Source: CAYSCS01 sp964429695
Lineage (GTDB): Bacteria; Acidobacteriota; Aminicenantia; Aminicenantales; Aminicenantaceae
Reading direction: 5' to 3'
DNA: 44,609 nucleotides
NCBI GenBank assembly: GCA_964429695.1
Contig: CAYSCS010000025.1
Coordinates: 1-44,609, forward strand
Position 1 is the first letter of the stretch. Every line of letters begins with the position of its first letter. Below are positions 16,038 to 25,400 of this stretch, one piece after another. Under the pieces are notes generated by a model. It was given only the letters and a program-made list of their open reading frames with translations, had not been told where the DNA came from and did not search any database. A program made the position numbers and the translations under genes.

Positions 16038-16918
16038 AAGAATATGCTTATTATCCAGGCTGTTCTTTAAAAGCGGGTTCCAAGCATTATGAAGAGTCTC
16101 TTCTCCCGGTTTTTCGAGAATTAGAAGCACCTCTGGAGGAACTCGAAGACTGGAATTGCTGTGGGGCCACTGCCTATTTTTCCGTTGATGAAACGATGGC
16201 AGCCGCCATCTGCGGGCGGAACCTCTCCCTTGCAGAGAAGGCCAATAAGGACATCTTAGCACCCTGTGCCGGATGTTTCTTGACGATGAAAAAATCTAAT
16301 AGCTTCCTGCAAAGCGGACATGAGAAGGCTCAGGTTATCCTCGAGAATTTAAGGAAAGTTGGCTGTGAATACAAAGGAACAGTAAGGGTCATTCACCCAC
16401 TTGAATACCTGACTAAAGAATATGGACTGGAGAAGATAAAACAGAAAGTCCAAAAAAAATTAAAAGACTTAAAGGTTGCTTCCTATTATGGATGTCAGCT
16501 CGTGAGACCTTACACAGAATTTGATGATCCGGATTATCCTGTCTCTCTGGATAATCTTATGGATTCAATCGGTGCAGAGCCGGTTGATTACTCAGCCAAG
16601 ACTCGTTGCTGCGGAGGGTCGCTGGCAGGAACCCTTGAGGAGATAGGTCTGGGATTAAATCATCTCCTTTTAAAAGAGGCAAAAAGAAAAGGAGCCGACG
16701 TCATTGTGACCATTTGTCCTCTCTGCCAGTTTAATCTTGAAATAACGCAAGAAAAAATCGCAAAAAAGTATAAAGAAGATTTTAAAATTCCAATCCTTTA
16801 CTTCACTCAACTCATGGGTCTTGCCCTGGGTATTTCAAAAGATGACCTTGGTTTCTCCCGTTCGATAATTTCGCTCGATTCCATGTGGGAGAAACTCGGA
16901 AATGGAGGTAGAAAATGA
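16034..16918 (+). CDS. hdrB: Heterodisulfide reductase subunit B-like (two CCG domains)
   Basis: In methanogens HdrB reduces the CoM-S-S-CoB disulfide at two unusual [4Fe-4S] clusters held by CCG domains. Both are complete here: C10, C42-C43, C78/C81 and C154, C192-C193, C228/C231 (RCCGGSLAGT, CPLCQFNLE). At 294 residues the length is normal. Because the organism is bacterial and no methanogenesis genes are near, the natural substrate is unlikely to be CoM-S-S-CoB. Another disulfide or an electron-carrier role, as in bacterial Flx-Hdr and Hdr-Mtr systems, is more likely. Overlaps hdrA by four bases. Confidence 0.93.
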   Translation: MKEYAYYPGCSLKAGSKHYEESLLPVFRELEAPLEELEDWNCCGATAYFSVDETMAAAICGRNLSLAEKANKDILAPCAGCFLTMKKSNSFLQSGHEKAQVILENLRKVGCEYKGTVRVIHPLEYLTKEYGLEKIKQKVQKKLKDLKVASYYGCQLVRPYTEFDDPDYPVSLDNLMDSIGAEPVDYSAKTRCCGGSLAGTLEEIGLGLNHLLLKEAKRKGADVIVTICPLCQFNLEITQEKIAKKYKEDFKIPILYFTQLMGLALGISKDDLGFSRSIISLDSMWEKLGNGGRK

Positions 16919-17766
16919 GTAAAAACGAGCGGCCAAGAATAGGTGTTTTTATCTGCCATTGTGGAACAAATATCGCAGGTAAGGTAAATGTCTATGAAGT
17001 AGTAGAATTTGCCTCTAAACTTGATAATGTTGTTGTCGCCCGTGAATATAAATTTATGTGTTCAGATCCCGGCCAAGAACTCATCAAGAAGAGCATTGAA
17101 GAATTTAACCTCAATAGAGTGGTTGTGGCCTCCTGTTCCCCCCTGATGCATGAACCAACCTTCAGGGGAACTATCTCTGAAAAAGGCCTAAACCCATTCT
17201 ATTTCCAGATGTCAAACATCCGTGAACACGTCTCCTGGGTAACGCAAGATCCAGAAAAGGCAACAAAAAAGGCAAAAGCCCTCGTCTCAGCGGCTGTTAG
17301 AAGGGTTGCTTTACACGACCCATTGACAAAAAAGCAGGTTCCCGTACGTCCCGAGGTTCTCATAGTTGGAGGAGGAATAGCAGGGATTCACGCAGCACTG
17401 ACCTATGCCAATTCAGGGAAAAAAGTTTATCTCGTAGAAAAACAGCCCTCAATCGGAGGGCACATGTCTCTGCTCGATAAGACCTTCCCTACTCTCGATT
17501 GCGCAGCTTGTATTCTTACTCCAAAAATGACGGAAGTTGGGAAACACCCCAACATAGAGCTTCTCACCTGGAGTGAAGTTAAGGAGATTTCAGGATTTGT
17601 GGGCAACTTTAAGGTCAAAATAAAAAAGAAGGCCCGTTATGTGGATGTTGATAAATGTAATGGATGCGGTGCCTGCTGGGAGAACTGTCCCACGACAATA
17701 ACTCCCTCTGAAAGGATAATCAGAAAGAAAGATCTCATCATCAAGGTCCTCGAAAAAGAACACTGA
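16915..17766 (+). CDS. hdrA: N-terminal half of heterodisulfide reductase subunit A
   Basis: HdrA holds the FAD proposed to bifurcate electrons. Only the first 283 residues are encoded: the HdrA N-terminal domain (IGVFICHCGTNIAG, with C14, C16, C49, C74), the FAD-binding VGGGIAG (151-157), SIGGHMSLLDKTFPTLDCAACI, and a ferredoxin cluster (C248, C251, C254, C258) near the end. Ordinary HdrA continues for some 370 residues with the other half of the FAD domain and more clusters. Here a stop follows and the next gene starts one base later, so this is not a simple frameshift. The missing half is found in the gene at 25509, where residues from about 208 onward match it. Confidence 0.93.
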   Translation: MSKNERPRIGVFICHCGTNIAGKVNVYEVVEFASKLDNVVVAREYKFMCSDPGQELIKKSIEEFNLNRVVVASCSPLMHEPTFRGTISEKGLNPFYFQMSNIREHVSWVTQDPEKATKKAKALVSAAVRRVALHDPLTKKQVPVRPEVLIVGGGIAGIHAALTYANSGKKVYLVEKQPSIGGHMSLLDKTFPTLDCAACILTPKMTEVGKHPNIELLTWSEVKEISGFVGNFKVKIKKKARYVDVDKCNGCGACWENCPTTITPSERIIRKKDLIIKVLEKEH

Positions 17767-17767
17767 A

Positions 17768-18130
17768 ATGACTCTGAAAAAAATAAAAGAGCTCCTTAAG
17801 GCTGAAGTAATTTGCGGACACGACTCCCTTGGGATAGAAATCAGCTTCGCCGGAGCTTCAGACTTGATGAGCGATGTTCTGGCTTTTGGTAAGCCGGGGA
17901 TGCTTCTCCTCACCGGTCTTTCCAATCTCCAGTCTGTGCGGACGGCAGAAATCATCGAAGCAAAAGCAATTGTGTATGTCCGGGGAAAAATGCCCGATAA
18001 GGAAGGCATTGAATTGGCAAAAAAAAAGGGAATACCAATCTTAACTACAAAATTAATGATGTATACCGCCTGTGGCATTCTTTACCAAAATTTACTTCCT
18101 GGGGCGTACGTTCCCCAGGAAAACAAATGA
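17768..18130 (+). CDS. DRTGG-domain protein 1
   Basis: A single 120-residue DRTGG domain (ASDLMSDVLAFGKPGMLLLTGLSN ... AIVYVRGKMPDKEGIELAKKKGIPIL). This domain occurs beside kinases and CBS domains and is thought to have a ligand-sensing or regulatory role. It starts one base after hdrA-N and overlaps the next ATPase gene. A paralogue lies at 19942. DRTGG genes recur beside [FeFe]-hydrogenase genes in anaerobes, which fits a signalling function. No catalytic residues are evident. Confidence 0.85.
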   Translation: MTLKKIKELLKAEVICGHDSLGIEISFAGASDLMSDVLAFGKPGMLLLTGLSNLQSVRTAEIIEAKAIVYVRGKMPDKEGIELAKKKGIPILTTKLMMYTACGILYQNLLPGAYVPQENK

Positions 18131-18570
18131 TGGAAAAGAGAGAAAATGGATTTTCTCTACAATTCGAGATTAAAGGAAAAGATTTCGTGAATGCAGGTAG
18201 TGTCTCTACAAAAGTTAAAGAAATCCTTCAAGAAATCGGAATCAATGCCTCCATCATCCGCCGAGCAGCAATCGCTGCTTATGAGGCAGAAATGAATGTC
18301 GTCATGTATGCAAATCGAGGTGTATTTATTCTGACTCTCACTCCCTTTGAAATTAATTTTAAGGTGGAGGATGAGGGACCTGGAATTGAAGACATTGAAC
18401 TTGCCATGCAGGAAGGCTATTCAACTGCAACTGAAGAAATGCGGGAGATGGGTTTCGGCGCTGGAATGGGGCTTCCCAACATAAAAAAGAATGCCGATAA
18501 ACTTGGAATTGCCTCAATTCCTGGTAGAGGAACGATTCTAGAAATAACTTTTTATCTGAGTAATCAATAA
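18127..18570 (+). CDS. RsbW/anti-sigma-type ATP-binding protein (HATPase_c_2)
   Basis: A 147-residue GHKL ATPase-fold protein. The N box is in AIAAYEAEMNVVMYA (Glu/Asn), the G1 box in VEDEGPGIEDIE, and the G2 box in MGFGAGMGLPNIKKNADKL, with the C-terminal strand GTILEITFYL. It has no dimerisation/phosphoacceptor domain, so it resembles serine-kinase anti-sigma factors that switch a partner protein by phosphorylation or binding. No sigma factor or STAS antagonist lies nearby. The target could be one of the DRTGG or hydrogenase-like proteins. ATG at 18127 overlaps the previous stop. Confidence 0.85.
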   Translation: MMEKRENGFSLQFEIKGKDFVNAGSVSTKVKEILQEIGINASIIRRAAIAAYEAEMNVVMYANRGVFILTLTPFEINFKVEDEGPGIEDIELAMQEGYSTATEEMREMGFGAGMGLPNIKKNADKLGIASIPGRGTILEITFYLSNQ

Positions 18571-18575
18571 AGAAA

Positions 18576-19964
18576 ATGGACCAATATTTTCATTCAATTC
18601 GAATCGATAGGGAGAAATGCACGGGCCGGATGAGGTGTATGCGAGCCTGCCCTACCCACGCGATTAGAGTAAGAAAAGGGAAGGCACAGATTATAAGCGA
18701 AAAATGCATAGATTGTGGAGAATGTATCTCAGTCTGCCCTAACTCTGCCATAATTCCTTTAACTGATCCTTTTGGAGAGCTAACCCGATATCGTTACACG
18801 GTGGCCATACCTTCACCTGCTCTTTATGCCCAATTTGGAAGGGAAATCCTCCCCAACAAGATTTTGATGGGACTGAAGAGATTGGGCTTTGATGAAGCCT
18901 TTGATTTGGCCATAACTTGTGGAGAAGTCAGTTTTGCCATCCAAGAATATCTTAGAGAACATAAAGGACCAAAGCCCCTCATTTCAAATGCCTGCCCTAC
19001 GATCGTACGCCTTATTCAGGTGAAATATCCTGACTTAATTGAACACATTATTCCCATTAATACTCCAAGAGAGATTGCAGCCCGTGAAATCAAAAAGAAA
19101 ATATCCTCCCAGTATAAACTTGATAAAAAAGAGATAGGCGCTTTTTATCTAACCCCATGTCCGATAAAAATGATTTCAATTCGGCAGCCTGCCGAAAAGG
19201 GGAAATCTCACCTAGATGGTGCGATTGCAATTTCAGATATTTATGGGCCTCTTCTTTCTGCAATGGAGGGGACTGAAAAAGAGAGCCTCAGCAAGGCACT
19301 CGAGGGTATCTGTATTTTAGGGATTGGATGGACAATAGTAGGCGGTATATGTCGAACCTTGAGGCTTCGTAATTCTCTTTCTGTATCGGGATTAAATGAG
19401 ATACTTAAGGTCTTTGATGATATTGAGAGAGGAAAACTAAGGAATATAGATTTTATTGAAGCTTATTCCTGCCCTCAAGGCTGTGTGGGTGGCTCATTAA
19501 ATGTAGAAAATATATATAGTTCTTACAATAAGATTTTGAAGCTCATTGAAACACTTGAGTTAGAAAAAATCCAAGCCTGCCCTGATATTAGAGAAGTGAG
19601 GGAACGTTATCACCAGAATTATTTTTCTCTTGAGGGGATAATTGAACCCCGTCCCCTCCAGCCCCTGGACAAAGACATAGCAAAAGCCATCCAAAAGAAA
19701 AAACAAAAAGAAGAAATATACAACATGCTTCCCAAAATTGATTGCGGCGCATGTGGCTCTCCTACCTGTGCTTCATTCGCAGAGGATGTCTTGATGGAAG
19801 AGGCTCAAATTACTGATTGTATCTTCATCGCCTACGAAAAATTAAAGGAGATAAAAACAAAAGATTCAATTGATTCTGAAGTGGAAAAGAAGATTATAAG
19901 CTTAAAAAATCAAACCAAGAAAAAATTAGGGAATATGAAAAATGAAACTAAAAGAAATAGCTGA
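18576..19964 (+). CDS. Sensory-type [FeFe]-hydrogenase-like iron-sulfur protein
   Basis: 462 residues. The N-terminus has two ferredoxin clusters. The second is complete (C44, C47, C50, C54); the first lacks one ligand because residue 18 is Arg (C15, R18, C21, C25). The H-cluster domain keeps all four cubane ligands: C140 (SNACPTIV), C195 (TPCPIK), C299 and C303 (CPQGCVGG). The proton-transfer Cys of catalytic enzymes (TSCCP) is Ala139, as expected for group C/D putative sensors. A C-terminal Fe-S domain (C390, C393, C398, C415) replaces the PAS domain of some relatives. Likely an H2 or redox sensor rather than the main catalyst. The ribosome-binding site is weak. Confidence 0.87.
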   Translation: MDQYFHSIRIDREKCTGRMRCMRACPTHAIRVRKGKAQIISEKCIDCGECISVCPNSAIIPLTDPFGELTRYRYTVAIPSPALYAQFGREILPNKILMGLKRLGFDEAFDLAITCGEVSFAIQEYLREHKGPKPLISNACPTIVRLIQVKYPDLIEHIIPINTPREIAAREIKKKISSQYKLDKKEIGAFYLTPCPIKMISIRQPAEKGKSHLDGAIAISDIYGPLLSAMEGTEKESLSKALEGICILGIGWTIVGGICRTLRLRNSLSVSGLNEILKVFDDIERGKLRNIDFIEAYSCPQGCVGGSLNVENIYSSYNKILKLIETLELEKIQACPDIREVRERYHQNYFSLEGIIEPRPLQPLDKDIAKAIQKKKQKEEIYNMLPKIDCGACGSPTCASFAEDVLMEEAQITDCIFIAYEKLKEIKTKDSIDSEVEKKIISLKNQTKKKLGNMKNETKRNS

Positions 19965-20283
19965 AAGACTCGGCCTTGAGGTAATAGCTGCAAAAGAAAG
20001 ATTAGAAGAGGAAGTTTCCTCTGGATACACGAGCGATTTGCTTAGCGATGTAATAGCAAACAGCAAAGAGAGAAATCTCTGGATTACTCTTCAAATTCAT
20101 CCTAACGTTGTGGCTGTAGCCAAACTGAAAGATTTGGCTGGAATAGTGGTTATAAATGGTAGGATCCCAGAAGAAGAGACGAAAGAGAAGGCTCAGAAAG
20201 AAGGGATCCCTCTTCTTCTTAGCAAGGAAAGCGCATTTACTCTCTCCGGAAAATTGTATGCTTTACTCAAAGGAGATAATTAA
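19942..20283 (+). CDS. DRTGG-domain protein 2
   Basis: A 113-residue paralogue of the protein at 17768, sharing the pattern SGYTSDLLSDVIANSKERNLWITLQIHPN ahead of GIVVINGRIPEEETKEKAQKEGIPLL. It overlaps the end of the [FeFe]-like gene by 23 bases, which strongly suggests coupled translation. Two copies in one operon may form a heteromeric ligand-sensing unit. Function is inferred from context only. Confidence 0.83.
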   Translation: MKLKEIAERLGLEVIAAKERLEEEVSSGYTSDLLSDVIANSKERNLWITLQIHPNVVAVAKLKDLAGIVVINGRIPEEETKEKAQKEGIPLLLSKESAFTLSGKLYALLKGDN

Positions 20284-20286
20284 AGG

Positions 20287-21015
20287 ATGCTCAGGTCTTA
20301 CAAAGCAGACCTTCATGTCCATACCTGCCTCTCTCCTTGCGCAGACTTGAAGATGAGCCCCTTAAGAATAGCGGAAGAAGCGAAGAGGAAGGAGATAGAA
20401 ATTATAGGAATTTGCGACCACAATACGGCTGAAAACACCCCTGCTCTGCTTAAATTAACTGAGGGATCAAAGATTCTTGTTCTGCCTGGAATTGAAGTAA
20501 CTACCCAAGAGGAGGTTCATCTCCTTGCGCTTTTCGGAAATATTGAACAGGCCTTTATCCTCCAAAATTACATATATCAAAACCTCCCAGGCGAAAATGA
20601 TGAAGAGAGTTTTGGACTTCAAGTGGTAGTCAACGAAAAAGATGAAGTCTTAGGATTTAACAAGAAGCTTCTCATAGGGGCCACAACTTTGCCCCTTAAG
20701 GAAATATTGAAATTCATCCATTCCATCGACGGGTTGGCTGTTGCATCTCATATTGATAAAGAAAATTTCAGTATTATCAGTCAACTCGGTTTCATTCCTG
20801 AAAATATTGAACTTGATGGATTGGAAGTTTCAGCCTTGGCAAACTACAAGGAATTTATAGATAAATATCCTTCTTTCCCTATAATTCGCTCTTCAGATGC
20901 CCACTTCCTTGAGGAAATTGGAAGATTTTCGACTAAATTTATCATCAAGGAAAAAAATTTTGAGGAAATAAAACAAGCTTTTCAAAATAAAAAAGGAAGA
21001 AAAATCATTATTTAG
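20287..21015 (+). CDS. PHP-domain metal-dependent phosphoesterase
   Basis: 242 residues with the PHP metal-binding motifs: DLHVHTCLSPC (near 8), GICDHNT (near 42), an internal Glu/His stretch (IEVTTQEEVHLLALF), SHIDKENF and RSSDAHFLEEIG near the C-terminus. The family hydrolyses phosphate esters such as nucleotides or histidinol phosphate. Its fixed position inside hydrogenase-associated signalling blocks in anaerobes suggests removal of a phosphate from a signal or from a nucleotide. It starts three bases after the second DRTGG gene. Confidence 0.88.
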   Translation: MLRSYKADLHVHTCLSPCADLKMSPLRIAEEAKRKEIEIIGICDHNTAENTPALLKLTEGSKILVLPGIEVTTQEEVHLLALFGNIEQAFILQNYIYQNLPGENDEESFGLQVVVNEKDEVLGFNKKLLIGATTLPLKEILKFIHSIDGLAVASHIDKENFSIISQLGFIPENIELDGLEVSALANYKEFIDKYPSFPIIRSSDAHFLEEIGRFSTKFIIKEKNFEEIKQAFQNKKGRKIII

Positions 21016-21022
21016 GTCAAAA

Positions 21023-21571
21023 ATGGAAGATTTATCGCTTCATATTTTAGATATCGCAGAAAATTCGATTGAAGCAGGAGCAAATAATATCGATATTTAT
21101 CTAAAAGAAGACAGAAAGAATGATATTCTCGTCCTCGAAATTAAAGATGATGGTAAAGGAATGAATAAAGAAACCATTGAGAAAGCTCTCGACCCTTTCT
21201 TTTCTACTAAAAAAGTAAGGAGAATTGGACTGGGGATTCCCCTTCTTGCGGATGCAGCCAAAGAGGCAGGGGGAAACATATCTTTAGATTCAGAGCCAGG
21301 AAAATGGACGATGATCAGGGCAACTTTTAAGCTCAGCCATATTGACCTTAAGCCTCTGGGCGACATAGCTTCAACTCTATTGACTCTAATCATTTCCCAT
21401 CCAGAAATAGAGATTCATTTTCTGCATGAAGTCAACGGAAATAGCTATTCTTTAAAATCTAATGAAATAAGAAATAACTTCAAAGGAGACCTCCCTAACT
21501 CTCCTGAATTTATTAAATATGTCCGAAACTATATCGAAGAAAGATTATCTTTAATATGGAGGAAAGAATGA
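21023..21571 (+). CDS. Histidine-kinase-like ATPase without a phosphoacceptor domain
   Basis: 182 residues. The GHKL fold is complete: N box HILDIAENSIEAGAN, G1 box EIKDDGKGMN, F box PFFSTK and G2 box RIGLGIPLLADAAKEAGG. No sensor, membrane or DHp/HisKA region is present, so it is not a classical sensor kinase. The C-terminal 70 residues are unassigned. NuoE-NuoF-type hydrogenase operons in several anaerobes carry a similar gene next to nuoE. It overlaps nuoE by ATGA. Confidence 0.85.
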   Translation: MEDLSLHILDIAENSIEAGANNIDIYLKEDRKNDILVLEIKDDGKGMNKETIEKALDPFFSTKKVRRIGLGIPLLADAAKEAGGNISLDSEPGKWTMIRATFKLSHIDLKPLGDIASTLLTLIISHPEIEIHFLHEVNGNSYSLKSNEIRNNFKGDLPNSPEFIKYVRNYIEERLSLIWRKE

Positions 21572-22020
21572 ACGATACTAAGCTCTCTGAAATCATCGAA
21601 AGATACAAAAATGAAACCCATGCCATAGTAGCTATCCTTCAGGACATCCAAGAAGAGTTCAATTATTTGCCAAAGGAAGCATTGGTTAGAGTCTCAAAAG
21701 AATTGAACATCCCGCTCAGCCGCATCCTCAGCGTCGCCACATTCTTCAAGGCTTTCAGTCTTGTTCCCAAAGGAAAACACGCCATAAGCGTATGCCTCGG
21801 AACAGCCTGCCATGTGAGAGGTGGAGCAAGAATAATGGAAAAAATAGAAAAAGAATTGGGAATTAAAAGGGGAGAATCCACAAAAGACTTCCGTTTTAGT
21901 CTGGACGAAGTACGTTGTCTTGGGTGTTGTGGCCTTGCACCTGTGATGATGGTTGGAAAAGATGTCCATGGAAAACTATCAGAATCCAAAATAATTCCTA
22001 TTTTGAATCAATACAATTAA
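21568..22020 (+). CDS. nuoE: NuoE/HydC-type [2Fe-2S] subunit
   Basis: The 24-kDa-type thioredoxin-fold subunit that works with NuoF in NAD(P)-linked dehydrogenases and hydrogenases. Cluster ligands are C76, C81, C117 and C121 (CLGTACHVRGG and RCLGCCGLAP). The N-terminal helical bundle (AIVAILQDIQEEFNYLP) is typical. Start ATG 21568 is preferred over 21556 because GGAGG lies five bases before it and it overlaps the previous stop as ATGA. 150 residues, normal length. Confidence 0.95.
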   Translation: MNDTKLSEIIERYKNETHAIVAILQDIQEEFNYLPKEALVRVSKELNIPLSRILSVATFFKAFSLVPKGKHAISVCLGTACHVRGGARIMEKIEKELGIKRGESTKDFRFSLDEVRCLGCCGLAPVMMVGKDVHGKLSESKIIPILNQYN

Positions 22021-22035
22021 GGAAAAGGAGGCAAA

Positions 22036-22422
22036 ATGCCTAAATTGACAATTGACGACTTAGAAAAGATTCGAGAAAAGGCAAAAAGCATAACCACTCT
22101 TCGAGAGGGTGGTCCCTACAAGACAAAAGTTACAGTTCATATGGGAACATGCGGAATAGCAGCGGGAGCAAGAAAGATAATGGAGACCTTCTTGAAGGAG
22201 GTTGAATCAAAAGGAATTCACGATGTTATGCTCACAACTTCAGGCTGTGCCGGACTATGCAGCCGAGAACCAATGATAACGGTTGAAGCAATAGGTCAAC
22301 CTCCTGTCAAATACGTAGACTTAACGCCTGAAAAAGCAAAAGAAATCTTTGAAAAACATATAATTGGTGGCAAGCCTGTTGAAAAATATGTGCTCGCCGT
22401 GGGCAGCGAGAGGGCAGTATGA
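22036..22422 (+). CDS. Thioredoxin-like [2Fe-2S] ferredoxin
   Basis: 128 residues of the family found between nuoE-type and nuoF-type genes in hydrogenase operons. VHMGTCGIAAGARKIMETFL gives the first Cys (C39); SGCAGLCSREPM gives C71 and C75. Only these three of the usual four cluster positions are Cys, which I believe is common in this subfamily. It probably relays electrons between the NuoE/NuoF part and other subunits. A good GGAGG site precedes the ATG. Confidence 0.88.
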   Translation: MPKLTIDDLEKIREKAKSITTLREGGPYKTKVTVHMGTCGIAAGARKIMETFLKEVESKGIHDVMLTTSGCAGLCSREPMITVEAIGQPPVKYVDLTPEKAKEIFEKHIIGGKPVEKYVLAVGSERAV

Positions 22423-22440
22423 GTATGAGGAGGGAAAAAA

Positions 22441-25400
22441 ATGAATGAAAAGGTTTTCAGATTAAATCTTATGGTATGCGGAGGGACAGCTTGTGTCTCA
22501 AATCACTCCTTCGAAATAAAAAAAGCCCTTGATGAGGAAATTAAGAAAAAAGGATTAGAAAATGAGGTTTTAGTGGTCACAACAGGGTGCAACGGGTTTT
22601 GCGAAGCAGGCCCTTTACTCGTGGTTAAACCAGAAAATATTTTTTATCGTCACTTAACTCTTGAAGATATCCCCCACCTTGTTGAAGAGCATTTCTTGAA
22701 AGGTCGTCCAGTTAAGAAACTGATGTACACCCCACCTCTTGAAGAAACTCCCATTCCCAAATTGAGCGACATAGGATTTTTCAAAAAGCAGATACTCATA
22801 GCCTTAAGAAATCGTGGCCTCATAGACCCTGAAAAAATCGAAGACTACATTGCCCGCGACGGATATAAAGCCCTCGCTAAAGCTCTTACCAAGATGACAC
22901 CTGAGGAAATCATCACAGAAATAAAAGTTTCAGGTTTACGAGGAAGAGGTGGCGCAGGTTTCCCGACTGGAGTCAAATGGGAATTTGTAAGAAATGCAGA
23001 AGATGAGCCTAAGTACTTAATCTGTAATGGTGATGAGGGTGACCCGGGTGCTTTCATGGACAGAAGTATTGTTGAAGCTGACCCTCATTCTGTTCTTGAA
23101 GGGATGCTTATCGGAGCAAGAGCAATCGGAGCAAAAGAAGGGTTTATTTACATCAGGAACGAATATCCTTTGGCTCTTCATCGCATTCATATTGCCATCA
23201 ATCAAGCGAGGGAATATGGATTGTTAGGAAGGGACATCCTGGGGACAGGCTTCGATTTTGATGTCAAAGTAGTTAGAGGGGCAGGAGCATTTGTATGTGG
23301 AGAAGAAACAGCTCTAATTGCTTCTGTAGAAGGACGTCTGGGAGAGCCAAGACCACGTCCACCTTATCCAGCTCAGAGTGGATTATGGGGAAAACCAACC
23401 TGCATCAATAACGTTGAAACTTGGGCAAATGTACCTGCCATAATTAACCGTGGAGCAAAATGGTATTCTTCTATTGGAACTCCCATAAGCAAGGGAACAA
23501 AAGTCTTCTCTGTTGTAGGTAAAGTTAAAGATACAGGACTTGTTGAAGTTCCTATGGGTGTTAGCTTGGGTGAAATCATTTTCGATATTTGCGGAGGAAT
23601 ATTAAAGGACCGAAAATTTAAGGCAGTCCAGATTGGAGGTCCTTCAGGAGGATGTGTTCCTGCAGAGCTATTGAACCTCCCTGTTGATTATGAAAGATTA
23701 AAACAAGCAGGATCAATGATGGGCTCAGGAGGAATGGTCGTCACCGATGAAAATACGTGCATGGTGGATATGGCTCACTATTTCCTTACCTTCACCAGGA
23801 ACGAGTCATGTGGAAAATGCACTCCTTGCCGAGAGGGAATCCCTCGTATGCTTGAAATTCTATCGAGAATAAAAAATGGTGAAGGCAGAATGGAAGATCT
23901 TGAGCTTCTTGAAGACCTTGCAACTTCAATTAAAGATACCGCACTCTGTGGACTGGGAAACACTGCACCCAATCCTGTTTTGACGACTCTTCGCTATTTT
24001 AGAAATGAATATGAAGAACACATTAAATATAAAAAATGTAATGCTGGGGTCTGTAACGCCCTTGTCTCCTCTCCTTGTCATCATACCTGCCCCATAGGAA
24101 CTGAAGCCTGCTCTTATATTGCGTTCATTGCTCAGGGAAAATTCAAGGAAGCTTTAGAAGTAAATAGGTGGGTAAACCCGCTTCCTAGCGTATGCGGACG
24201 GGTTTGCCACCATCCTTGTGAGACCCGCTGTCGAGCGGGCGAAGTTGGAGAGCCCATTTCTATCCGAAACCTGAAACGTTTCCTCACTGATTATGAACAT
24301 GAAACAGGAGAGAAACCTCAAGTTACTCCTGTTCCCGTTAAATATGAAAAAGTAGCTGTTATCGGTTCTGGACCAGCAGGCTTAATGGCAGCTTGGGAAC
24401 TTCAGAAAAAAGGTTATGAGGTTACTATCTTTGAAGCAGAAAAAATTCCTGGAGGGATGTTAGCCTGGGCTATTCCTGAATATAGATTGCCAAAGGACAT
24501 TCTCAACAGTGAAATTGATGCCATAAAATCCCTTGGAGTTAATATTAAAACTAATACTCGGGTGGGAAAAGACATTACTCTAAACGAGATCCTCCAACAG
24601 GGGTACAAGGCTTTATTCATCGCTACTGGAGCACCAGTGAACCTGAAACTTGGTATTCCTGGAGAAGACTTGGAAGGTGTTATAGACCCAATCGAATTTT
24701 TAAAAGCTTATAATCTGGAGAAAAAAGCAAAAATTGGTAAAAAGGTTGCAGTAGTTGGTGGTGGAAACACAGCCATTGATGCGGCCCGAACAGCATGGCG
24801 GCTAGGGGCGGATGTCACGATTCTCTACCGACGCACGAGGCCTGAAATGCCGGCCAATAAAGAAGAGATTGAAGAAGCTATAAAAGAAGGAATCAAGATT
24901 GAATTCCTTACCTTGCCTGTCGAGGCTTACGGGACAAATGGAAAACTCTCTAAAATAAAATGCATCCGTATGGCCTTATCTGATTTTGATAAGTCAGGAA
25001 GAAGAAAGCCTGTTCCAGTGGTGGGAACTGAGTTTGAACTCGAGATTGATACTCTCATCCCTGCCATCGGTCAGGAGCCAGATTTGACTTTCTTAAGCGG
25101 AAACACAGGCATCAAGATTTCAAAATGGAAAACGTTAGAAGTGGATAAGGAGACAATGAGCACCAATGTCCCTGGGATTTTTGCAGGAGGAGATGTCATA
25201 ACTGGACCTGCTACAGTCATCGAAGCAATGTCAGCAGGGAAAATAGCTGCTGAATCAATCCATCGCTACCTGAGAGGAGAAAATCTATCCAGAGAATATC
25301 ATCCCACAAGGCCAAAACTAGAAATCCCTCCTGTTGAACTTTCCCCTGAAGAGGCATCAGAACTAAAAAGGCCTGAGATGCCGGTCCTTCCTGTAGAAGA

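Noticed and set aside
16915..17766. Truncated hdrA explained by a frameshift
   Set aside because: No HdrA-like sequence follows in any frame; the next gene starts one base after the stop and is a well-formed DRTGG protein.
17590..18078. 162-codon minus-strand frame
   Set aside because: Antisense to the HdrA ferredoxin cluster and the first DRTGG gene; no motif.
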